Below, in pieces: positions 7,524 to 15,319 of a stretch of 31,185 nucleotides of DNA (within the stretch, counting starts at the first letter, position 1; the number at the start of each line of letters is the position of its first letter). The stretch is from NCBI GenBank assembly GCA_016932895.1, contig JAFGCA010000060.1, positions 1-31,185 on the forward strand, written 5' to 3'. The notes under the pieces are model-generated. The model did no database searches and was not told the DNA's origin. It saw only the letters and a list, made by a program, of their open reading frames with translations. This DNA is from Sedimentisphaerales bacterium (GTDB taxonomy: Bacteria > Planctomycetota > Phycisphaerae > Sedimentisphaerales > SG8-4). Position numbers and translations under genes: made by a program.

Positions 7524-7722
7524 CAACGGCCTCTGGAAGAGGGCGATACGCGAACCGTGATTTTCTGCCTGGTAAGCGGCGGAATTTTGTAACTTCAAAG
7601 AGAGCGCTGCGTCTAACAGGTGGAAAACCGTGGATTGGGTCCTTGACCCACGCGTTTGTACACGCGACGGCTTTGCAAGTGGGTTGAGAATCCGCCTTAC
7701 ACTATTATGGTGGTCTCGAACG

Positions 7723-8796
7723 ATGGCATCGACTGACAGAACCAGCGCCGGCGGTATCGAAACGACGACGAACGGCAGCGCAGCGGCTGTGCCCGCTTCT
7801 AAGGGAGTGAACCACGAGGAGCTCATTGAGCGGCTCCATGAAGGTCACGCCCGGCTCAAGGAGCAGGTCCACCACATCATCGTGGGACAGGACAAGGTGA
7901 TCGACGCCGTCCTGTGCTGCATGCTGGCCGGCGGGCACTGCATCGTGCAGGGGGTCCCCGGGCTGGCCAAGACGCTCATGGTCCACTCCATCGCCGACGC
8001 CATGAAGCTGGGCTTCAATCGCATTCAGTTCACGCCGGACCTGATGCCGTCCGACATCACCGGCGCCGACATCATCCAGAGAGATCCCCAGTCGAAGAAG
8101 AGAAAATTCGAGTTCGTCAAAGGGCCGATCTTCGCCAATGTGGTATTGGCCGACGAGATCAACCGAACGCCGCCCAAGACGCAGGCCGCTTTGCTGCAGG
8201 CCATGCAGGAGCGGGAGGTGACGATCTCGGGACGAACCTACAAGCTCGTGCGGCCGTTCTTCGTCCTAGCCACGCAAAACCCGATCGAGCAGGAGGGGAC
8301 GTATCCGTTGCCCGAGGCCGCCCTGGACCGGTTCATGTTTATGATCTACATCGATTATCCCACCGCCAGGGAAGAGCATCTGATGGTCAAGGTGACCACC
8401 ACGGGAAAGAAACACACGCTCGAGCACGTCCTGGACGCCAACGATATGACCTTGTTCCAGGAGATCGTGCGGATGGCCCCGGTCAGTGACGTGGTCATCG
8501 GCTACTGCATCAAGCTGGCGCGGGCCACCCGGCCGAGCGATCCGCTGGCGACGTCCATGGTGAAAAAATACCTGAAATGGGGCGCCGGCCCGCGTTCCGG
8601 ACAATTCATGACGCTGGGGGCCAAGGCGCGGGCGCTGACGAAGGGCCGCATCACACCGAGCTTTAACGACGTCAGGGCCATCAGCAAGCTCGTGTTGCGA
8701 CACCGCGTGATCCCGAATTTCAATGCCGAGGCCGACGGCATCAGTATAGAAGCCATTCTCGATGATTTGCTGGAGAACGTACCAGAGCCGAAATAG
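7723..8796 (+). CDS. MoxR-type AAA+ ATPase
   Basis: A 357-residue AAA+ ATPase of the MoxR family, which acts as a chaperone-like motor paired with von Willebrand A proteins. Walker A is GVPGLAKT (residues 77-84). Walker B is VVLADEINRTPPK with Asp144-Glu145. The sensor region reads FVLATQNPIEQEGTYPLPEA, and ALDRFMF follows, all standard for MoxR. The ATG at 7723 leaves a Ser/Thr/Ala-rich N-terminus; the frame stays open back to a GTG at 7630, but the extra residues look non-protein-like. It is the first gene of a seven-gene plus-strand operon ending at 19307. The 199-bp gap before it probably holds the operon promoter, though I could not pick a convincing one. Confidence 0.93.
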   Translation: MASTDRTSAGGIETTTNGSAAAVPASKGVNHEELIERLHEGHARLKEQVHHIIVGQDKVIDAVLCCMLAGGHCIVQGVPGLAKTLMVHSIADAMKLGFNRIQFTPDLMPSDITGADIIQRDPQSKKRKFEFVKGPIFANVVLADEINRTPPKTQAALLQAMQEREVTISGRTYKLVRPFFVLATQNPIEQEGTYPLPEAALDRFMFMIYIDYPTAREEHLMVKVTTTGKKHTLEHVLDANDMTLFQEIVRMAPVSDVVIGYCIKLARATRPSDPLATSMVKKYLKWGAGPRSGQFMTLGAKARALTKGRITPSFNDVRAISKLVLRHRVIPNFNAEADGISIEAILDDLLENVPEPK

Positions 8797-8846
8797 CCGC
8801 CCCGGCCGGTGCCACCCGGACGGCGCTTCGTTGGGGGTGTAGGCCC

Positions 8847-9746
8847 ATGGCAGGATCGACCCGAGACTATCTCGATCCGATCTTTCTGAGCAAGCTGGCC
8901 AACATGGAATTGGTGGCTCGCTGCGCAGTGGAGGGTTTCTTCTCCGGCCTGCACCCGAGTCCATTCCAGGGCTTCAGCGTGGAGTACAGCGATCATCGGG
9001 AATACTATCCCGGCGACGAGGTGAAGTTCGTGGACTGGAAGATCTTCGCTCGAACGGACCGGCTCTGCATCAAGCGGTTCCACCAGGAGACGAACACCTG
9101 TGTGTACATTCTGCTGGACGTCAGCAAGAGCATGGCGTTTGCGGGGGGCCGGGCCGTGCGCAAGGTGGACTACGCCTCTTTCCTGGCGGCCGCCTTGAGC
9201 TACCTGATGCTCAAACAGGGTGATAGCGCCGCTCTTGTGCAGTTTGCCGAGCGAATCAGGGCGCAGATTCCGCCGGCGTCGAGGCGAACGCATCTCAACG
9301 TGATTCTCACGGCGTTGCAACGCGCCCATGTAGGCGGGCGCACCAACCTCACCGGTGTGCTGCACACCGTCGCCGAGACCACCAAACGCCGGGGCCTGGT
9401 CATCCTGATTTCCGACCTGCTCGACGATGAGGGCGATATCTCCAAGGGTCTGGCCCACCTGAAGTTCCTCAAGCACGATGTCATCGTGTTCCACGTGCTG
9501 GATCATCAGGAGCTGGAGCTTGATTACGAAGGGCTCATCGAGTTCGAGGACATGGAATCGAAGGACAAGGTGCGCGCGTTCCCGCAGTCGATCCGCTCCG
9601 GCTACCAGCAGCGGGTGGGCGAATTCCTGGACGACGTGCGGAAGACGTTGGGCAAAAACGACGTTGACTACTGCCTGCTCGACACGTCCGAGCCGCTGGA
9701 CAGGGCCTTGATCGCGTACCTGGTCAAACGAAAGAGGCTGATGTGA
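8847..9746 (+). CDS. DUF58 domain protein (vWA-like MoxR partner)
   Basis: A 299-residue protein. The diagnostic DUF58 block YSDHREYYPGDEVKFVDWK lies near residues 50-70 and leads into FARTDRLCIKRF. LLDVSKSMAF contains an intact MIDAS motif, Asp91-x-Ser93-x-Ser95, and the fold continues with VILISDLLDDEGD. DUF58 proteins are the usual partners of MoxR ATPases and bind metal and target proteins through the vWA-like domain; no membrane segment is visible, so it is probably cytosolic. The gene follows moxR by 50 bp, with GGGGGTG upstream of the ATG. Its TGA overlaps the GTG start of the next gene (GTGA at 9743-9746), indicating coupled translation. Confidence 0.93.
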   Translation: MAGSTRDYLDPIFLSKLANMELVARCAVEGFFSGLHPSPFQGFSVEYSDHREYYPGDEVKFVDWKIFARTDRLCIKRFHQETNTCVYILLDVSKSMAFAGGRAVRKVDYASFLAAALSYLMLKQGDSAALVQFAERIRAQIPPASRRTHLNVILTALQRAHVGGRTNLTGVLHTVAETTKRRGLVILISDLLDDEGDISKGLAHLKFLKHDVIVFHVLDHQELELDYEGLIEFEDMESKDKVRAFPQSIRSGYQQRVGEFLDDVRKTLGKNDVDYCLLDTSEPLDRALIAYLVKRKRLM

Positions 9747-11803
9747 TCTTCCTGCAGTGGACATTTTTGTTCGGGGCGCTGGCCGTGGCCGGACCGGTGC
9801 TGGCGCACCTGCTGTCGAAGCCTCGCTTTCGACGCGTGCCCTTCACGATGCTGCGCTTCCTCCGGAGCGGGCAGCGCGAGAGTCAATCTCGGCGCAAGCT
9901 GCGCGACCTCCTGGTGCTGCTGCTGCGCTGTGCGATCATCACTCTGATCGCCATGCTGTTTGCCCGGCCGATGCTGCACCGCAAAGCCCGCCCGGGCGGG
10001 CACACGTCGTCGATTCACCTGGCTCTTGACGATTCGATGTCGATGGCCTATCGGGACGGAAACACGAGCCTCTTCGCGCGGATGATCGATGCCGCCTGCG
10101 ACCGAGTCCGCCGGGCGCGCGAGGAGGCGCGCTTCAGCCTCTACGCTCTGGCGTCGCGGCGGTCCATCGACGGCCTGAACAAGCAACAGGCCCTGGCGGA
10201 GATCAAACGGCTGGCCGTCGTGCCCGGCAGCGCAGACCTGGCGGATTTTCTCTCCGCTCTGCGACAGGCAGGGCGAACCGCACCGGCGGGCGACCGCCTC
10301 TGCGTCTGCATCATGAGTGACTTTGCGCCAAACGCGCTGCGGCAGTTCGAGCAGGTCCTCCAGCCCGCGCCGGTGCACGAATGGACGTACGAACTCATCC
10401 AGCCGGGTCCTCCGGTAAATAACGCCGCGGTCACCGGCGCCCGCATTGTCGACGTCGCCGGCGGTACGCTCGACGTCGATGTCACGGTCTCCAACCGGGG
10501 CGACACCGCACAGGAGCGGACGCTCACAGCGAAGGCGCCAGATCTGAAGGACGCGCGGGTAGACGTCACTCTGGCGCCGAAGGAGCAACGGGTCTTGCGG
10601 ATACAGGTGGATTTGGGACGTACGTTCAACCGGTCCGAGCGCCCGTCGCTTCCGCTGGAGCTGAGCCTTGTCCCCGGCGACCGTCTCGTGGCCGACGACA
10701 CCTACCGTCTCGCGCTGCACGTCCCGGCCGCAACCTCGACCCGCATCCTTCTCATCCGGCAGGCGCAGGAAGCCTTCCTCTTCGAAACGGCTCTCGAGGC
10801 GCTGGGGCAGAAGAACTCCGCCTGGACCCTGGACGTGCGTACCGTGGCGGAGGATCGCATCACGGCCGGCGAGATCAACTGGGCCGATATCGTTGTGTTC
10901 TCCTGCCTGCCCGCCGACCTGCGCTACCGAACGCGCGATCTGAAGAACGTCCTCACCGGAGGCGGCAAAGTCATCTTCTTCGCCACCACGATCGGAAACT
11001 CACGAATTGCCGAGCGTCTCTGGAGGGAGGGATTACTGCCGGCGCTGCCGGAACGATGGCTCGAAGAAACAATGTACCCGGAGGCCCGGCCCTGCGCCCG
11101 GAGGTGTCCGGGTTTTGACGACAGCACGGCCCGGGCGCTGTCGAACTACCGCCCGGATAAGATCGCCGTGAGAGGCTGCTGGCTGGGCCGCGTGCCCCCG
11201 GAGACCCGCTGCGTTTGGCGTTTCCACAACGGCCCGGGCTTTCTCTACAGCAAGCCCGTCGGCCGTGGTTCGACCATCCTGGTAAATACAAGTATTGATG
11301 ACTCTCTCGGTCTACTGGCAAAATCCGGCGCGTGGGTCGCCTTCTGCAGCTACCTCCTGGGCGAGGACCAGGAAACCCGGCAGTTCTGTTTTTCCGTCAA
11401 CGAGCGGCCCGTTTTGAGTCTCGCCGGTGCAAGCCGGGCCGAACAACGGCTCGCCGTCGTGCCGGTGGAGAACTGCGACGGCGGCAAAACGCGCGCTCGC
11501 ATCGAAGGCGACAAGCTGTTCCTGCCCGCCCCGACGGGACTTGGATGGATGAAGACGCTGGGTTCGACGGCTCTCTATGCGGGGATCAACCTGCCTGCGG
11601 GCGAAACCGATATCGGCGGCGCCACGCCGGAGCTCGTGGCCGATGCGCTGACCCGCGCCTTCGTCACGGCCGAGCCTGCGGGGCAAGAACCGGTGCGCGC
11701 CCGGGCAAGTCTGGAACGAAAGCCGATCTGGAAAACACTGGCGTGGGTCATCATTGGTCTCGTGCTGCTGGAATCGACCGTCACGAGCAGGCTCAAGAGA
11801 TAG
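9743..11803 (+). CDS. BatA-like N-terminal, vWA and GATase-like membrane protein
   Basis: A 686-residue membrane protein starting with GTG in a 4-bp overlap with the DUF58 gene. The N-terminus FLQWTFLFGALAVAGPVLAHLL, then PRFRRVPFTMLRFL, is the typical BatA (Bacteroides aerotolerance) leader: a first helix, a short basic loop, and a second helix (LLVLLLRCAIITLIAMLFA, ~53-72). HLALDDSMSMAY gives a MIDAS-type D96-x-S98-x-S100. A CARDB-like beta domain follows (~220-300), then a Rossmann-like segment (STRILLIRQAQEAFLFETAL; IVVFSCLPADL), resembling the glutamine-amidotransferase fold. The protein ends in a helix (TLAWVIIGLVLLESTV). The bulk probably faces the periplasm. Proteins of this architecture are common in planctomycete MoxR operons; their function is not established. 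Confidence 0.85.
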   Translation: MIFLQWTFLFGALAVAGPVLAHLLSKPRFRRVPFTMLRFLRSGQRESQSRRKLRDLLVLLLRCAIITLIAMLFARPMLHRKARPGGHTSSIHLALDDSMSMAYRDGNTSLFARMIDAACDRVRRAREEARFSLYALASRRSIDGLNKQQALAEIKRLAVVPGSADLADFLSALRQAGRTAPAGDRLCVCIMSDFAPNALRQFEQVLQPAPVHEWTYELIQPGPPVNNAAVTGARIVDVAGGTLDVDVTVSNRGDTAQERTLTAKAPDLKDARVDVTLAPKEQRVLRIQVDLGRTFNRSERPSLPLELSLVPGDRLVADDTYRLALHVPAATSTRILLIRQAQEAFLFETALEALGQKNSAWTLDVRTVAEDRITAGEINWADIVVFSCLPADLRYRTRDLKNVLTGGGKVIFFATTIGNSRIAERLWREGLLPALPERWLEETMYPEARPCARRCPGFDDSTARALSNYRPDKIAVRGCWLGRVPPETRCVWRFHNGPGFLYSKPVGRGSTILVNTSIDDSLGLLAKSGAWVAFCSYLLGEDQETRQFCFSVNERPVLSLAGASRAEQRLAVVPVENCDGGKTRARIEGDKLFLPAPTGLGWMKTLGSTALYAGINLPAGETDIGGATPELVADALTRAFVTAEPAGQEPVRARASLERKPIWKTLAWVIIGLVLLESTVTSRLKR

Positions 11804-11815
11804 GACGGTTCAGCT

Positions 11816-14800
11816 ATGGCTGTGGACGCCGATAGCACCTTAGAGGATCTCATTGCCCGGGTAGGCCGGGTTCGCCGCTGGCTGATCGCCCTCGGAGCGA
11901 TGAAAACGGCGGCCCTGGGTCTGGCCTGCGTATCCGTCTATAGCGCCTCGTACGCGTGGCTCGATCACCGCACGCACTTCGGCCACGCAGAAAGGCTCGT
12001 TGCCTGCGCAGTCTTCGTCGCTCTGGTCGCGTTGCTTGTCTACCACCTCGTCCGAGCCCTCCGCCGCGATCTGACGTACAGTCGCGCCGCCGGCCATATC
12101 GAGAGCCGGGAGGATTTCGATCAGCAACTCATCGCGGCGGTCGAGTACTATGAGGGACGAGCCGACTACCCCTATTCCGAGTCGTTGGCCCGGCACCTGG
12201 TCCGGCAGGTTGTCGAAGCGACCCGGGAATTCGACTTCGACGCCACCGTGGATAAGAAACGAGGCTATCTCCTGGGCGCTTTCATCCTGCTCTGCCTCCT
12301 GGCCGTCGGGTTCTTCGTCAAGGAAAACGTCACGTACTTTTCCTCGTATCTGGCTCGGATGCTGCAACCTTTTTCCGCCGTGCAACCGCTGCCGGCGACG
12401 ATTCTCAAACCGGCAACGGGCGACATCGTCACGGGGCCCAACGTCCCGGTGACTCTGACCGCTTCCATCGAAGGACGCGTTCCCGACTCCGCCACGCTGA
12501 TACTGACGCGTCCCGAGCCCGAAGACACGAACGTCGCTCCCGGGCCGCTTGTAGAAAGAATTGAGGCAAAGCTGACCGTCGATCCGGAAGGAAACGCAAC
12601 CGCTACGGCGACCACCTCGTTCGATGCGCTCGGGCCGGTCGAGTACCGGTTCGAGGCCGGAGATATACGGTCCGAGCCGCACACGATACGGGTGTGCGAG
12701 CCTCCTGCTATTGAGAGCATGGCCGCACAGGTCACGCCACTGGTAAAGGCGGGCACGCAACCCCTCGGGACGTACACCCAGACCATCGAGAATCAGACGC
12801 TCGAAGTGCTGCCCTACAGCCGAGTCCAGCTCCAGGTGGAAACGACCACGCCCATACGAAAGGCGACCATCACCGGTCCGAAGGGCCTGTCGAAGGTTGT
12901 GCCGCTCGACGGAGGCAAGACATTCAACGCTCAATTCGAGGCTGACGGCAACGCGACGGTTACGTTCGATCTCGTCAGCGCCGAGGGTCTGGCCAACGAC
13001 GAACCGCTGGAACTGCACGTGCGGCTCAAGTCGGACGAGCCGCCGCAGTTCAAGCTGGTCTGCCCCGACGGAGATTACCTGACCACCGACGTGGCCAGCA
13101 TTCCCATCGCATTCGAGATCAGCGATGATTTTGGGCTGGAGACCGCGCGTCTGTGCTGCGAGTTCCCGAACGCCGACGCAACCGTCCTGAATGAGGTTGC
13201 ACCGCAAGGTTCGAAGCAGGCTCGTCTGGCGCACACGCTCAACTTGGAGCAATACGATCTGAACGTGGGCGACGGCATCCTCTTCTACGCCGAAGCCCGC
13301 GACGTCGATACGGGCCGGAAACGCGCGGACGCAAACGCCTGCAGCGAGGTGTACTTCATCGAAATACGCCCGTACCGTCAATACTGGCACTCGCAGGGAG
13401 GTGACGGGGGCCAGTCGTCGCCCGGGCCGATGGGCGAAGACCTGACGACCATTCTGGAATATACGCGAGCGATTCTGAAGAAAACCTGGGCGATCGCGCA
13501 GACGGCGGAGCTGACCACGGAACAGCGATCGCGCTTCGGACCGTTGCGCTCGGACATCGAATACTGTGAAAGCCGTCTGACCGCGATGCGCGACGATCCG
13601 GAGATGGGATTCACCGACGGCGCCAAGTCGAAGCTCACCGAGATTGCCGGGCAGTACACCGAGGCTTCCAACTGGCTGGCAAGGTCCGACGCTTCCGCCG
13701 CACTGACACCGACGAGAAACGCCTATCGGCTCCTGCGCAAGTTCATCGACGAATTGCACTTGCAGTGGAGCCCGCCTCCGGAGAGCCAGAGCGTGCCGGA
13801 AGAGAAGCCCGAGCGCATCAAGCTGAAGGAGGAGCCGGACGCGCCGCACATGGAGAAGGAGCGCATCGAGAGCAGACTCAAGAAGCTGCAACAGGAAATT
13901 GACGCGCTGCGCCGCCAACAGGAATCCGTGAAAGCGAGCCTGGCTGACACGTTGCAGCAGGCAAGCCAGGATGCCGGCGCGTCGCAATCACCGGGCGAGG
14001 CTTCTTCAGATTCAGGCGGTGACGGCGAACCGTCTGCCGGCCGGTCCGGCGAAGCCCCCGGCCCGGGCGAGCAGAAGGCCGGGGAGACGGCGCGTTCTCC
14101 CGGTCAGGAGGGTGGGACACCCGAAGACCAGGGAGGCCAGAACTCCCAGCAGAGTGACTCCTCACAATCGAGCGGCGCGGGCCAGGAAGGCCAGGGCACC
14201 TCCCCGGGCCAGCAGACCGGCGGATCAGGCCCTTCCAGTGGGGAAGGCTCCCAGGGACAAAACGGGACCGGCTCCAGCGGCAGCGGTTCCTCTCAGAGCG
14301 CTTCGTCGGCAGCGCCGGGCGACCGCCCGGGCCAGGGCCAGACGGCCCCCGGTTCGGGAAGCAAAGGCTCTCAAGGGCAGAGCAGTGCTCCTTCCAACGG
14401 CAGCGGTCCCTCGGAAGGCACGTCGTCTGCGGCGCAGGGCGACCGTTCGGGCGAGAGCCAGGCGACATCCGGTCCCGGTGGAAAAGCCTCTCAAGGCCAA
14501 AGCGGTACGCCTTCTAACGGCAGTGGATCGGCCAGGGACAGGGCCTCGGCATCCGGAGACCGTCGCTCGCGTTCAGCCGGTCAGAGCGGCGATTCCGCCG
14601 CCCGCCTGGACGCAGTCCTGCAAATGCTCCAAGCCAGGCAACAGGCGCTGCGCCGGCAGACGACCCAAGCGGACGCCGAGTTGGGACGCATGCCTCTGTC
14701 GGAATACTCCTCACATGCGCGTGCACGGGACGACGCCCGGGAACGTCTAGAGCGGGCCGTCGAGCAGATGAAAGAACTCGAGGATACGCTGGGCGATCTT

Positions 14801-15319
14801 CGCTACCAGGGGCCGACTTCAGCGCCGCAACAGGACGCGGTGACCGATCTGGCCGATGCGATTGCCCGTCAACTCGCCGAGGTGGAACGGGCGCTTCAGC
14901 GCGGTCTGTCCGCCGACAGCGGACAAGCGGATGCGGACCAGGCCCAGGACATCGCCGAGCAGCTTGCCAAAGACGCCGAGGCGTTCGACGAGTCGGTCGA
15001 TCCCGCCGACAAGCAGGATATGCTGGCGCGGCTGGAGGCGGCCAAGCGCCTGCTGGAGAGCATGGCGGGCGTCCAGTGGGCCACCGTCGGCGGAGGTGGT
15101 TCGGCCGGGGCAGCCCATGTCTATACCCGAAACCAACGATTGGGACCGGCCGAGCAGGCCCGTCTGCTGGCCCGCGAGTTCTGGTCCCTCTCCCTCCAGA
15201 GGCGAGAACGCCGGATTCAGCCGACTCAGGACGAATCATCCGATATTGAGTTCTTCGAAGCCGAGAACGAGTTCTTCGAAAACGCCGCCAGATTCAGGCC
15301 GCAAGGTAACGAGAAATGA
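11816..15319 (+). CDS. Giant DUF4175-like membrane protein with repeat-rich linker and coiled coils
   Basis: A 1167-residue protein. Three membrane helices lie at about 24-44, 62-81 and 147-166, which recalls the DUF4175 group of MoxR operons. Residues ~190-520 are Ig-like beta segments (PATILKPATGDIVTGPNVPV; VASIPIAFEISDDFGLETAR). A helical region to ~715 contains the coiled coil ESRLKKLQQEIDALRRQQES. Residues ~715-925 are an extreme Gly/Ser/Gln-rich linker built partly from a 40-residue tandem repeat. A second coiled-coil section (ARLDAVLQMLQARQQALRR; LERAVEQMKELEDTL) leads to the C-terminus. It follows the BatA-like gene by 12 bp and overlaps the next by ATGA. A scaffold that spans the periplasm or binds envelope polymers is an inference. 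No catalytic motif is visible. Confidence 0.8.
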   Translation: MAVDADSTLEDLIARVGRVRRWLIALGAMKTAALGLACVSVYSASYAWLDHRTHFGHAERLVACAVFVALVALLVYHLVRALRRDLTYSRAAGHIESREDFDQQLIAAVEYYEGRADYPYSESLARHLVRQVVEATREFDFDATVDKKRGYLLGAFILLCLLAVGFFVKENVTYFSSYLARMLQPFSAVQPLPATILKPATGDIVTGPNVPVTLTASIEGRVPDSATLILTRPEPEDTNVAPGPLVERIEAKLTVDPEGNATATATTSFDALGPVEYRFEAGDIRSEPHTIRVCEPPAIESMAAQVTPLVKAGTQPLGTYTQTIENQTLEVLPYSRVQLQVETTTPIRKATITGPKGLSKVVPLDGGKTFNAQFEADGNATVTFDLVSAEGLANDEPLELHVRLKSDEPPQFKLVCPDGDYLTTDVASIPIAFEISDDFGLETARLCCEFPNADATVLNEVAPQGSKQARLAHTLNLEQYDLNVGDGILFYAEARDVDTGRKRADANACSEVYFIEIRPYRQYWHSQGGDGGQSSPGPMGEDLTTILEYTRAILKKTWAIAQTAELTTEQRSRFGPLRSDIEYCESRLTAMRDDPEMGFTDGAKSKLTEIAGQYTEASNWLARSDASAALTPTRNAYRLLRKFIDELHLQWSPPPESQSVPEEKPERIKLKEEPDAPHMEKERIESRLKKLQQEIDALRRQQESVKASLADTLQQASQDAGASQSPGEASSDSGGDGEPSAGRSGEAPGPGEQKAGETARSPGQEGGTPEDQGGQNSQQSDSSQSSGAGQEGQGTSPGQQTGGSGPSSGEGSQGQNGTGSSGSGSSQSASSAAPGDRPGQGQTAPGSGSKGSQGQSSAPSNGSGPSEGTSSAAQGDRSGESQATSGPGGKASQGQSGTPSNGSGSARDRASASGDRRSRSAGQSGDSAARLDAVLQMLQARQQALRRQTTQADAELGRMPLSEYSSHARARDDARERLERAVEQMKELEDTLGDLRYQGPTSAPQQDAVTDLADAIARQLAEVERALQRGLSADSGQADADQAQDIAEQLAKDAEAFDESVDPADKQDMLARLEAAKRLLESMAGVQWATVGGGGSAGAAHVYTRNQRLGPAEQARLLAREFWSLSLQRRERRIQPTQDESSDIEFFEAENEFFENAARFRPQGNEK
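14159..14580 (+). repeat. In-frame 120-bp tandem repeat coding for 40-residue Gly/Ser/Gln units
   Basis: Within the DUF4175-like gene, matching codons recur at exactly 120 bp. The GGC-TC(C/T)-CA(A/G)-GG(A/G/C)-CA(A/G) block (G/A-SQGQ) starts at 14246, 14366 and 14486. The Gly-Ser-Gly unit start recurs at 14279, 14399 and 14519, and SSAA-x-GDR recurs in two copies with a degenerate third. Copies are diverged in sequence but keep the reading frame, so they are an old in-frame duplication. The first copy (from 14159) is the least conserved and the last is truncated. Confidence 0.7.

Noticed and set aside
7651..7666. CGCGT-N6-ACGCG palindrome upstream of moxR
   Set aside because: A short G/C palindrome is expected by chance in this composition and it is not repeated elsewhere in the gap.
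7630..7722. A GTG at 7630 that would extend the MoxR protein
   Set aside because: The added residues (DWVLDPRVCTRDGF...) resemble nothing in MoxR proteins, and the ATG at 7723 gives a normal length.
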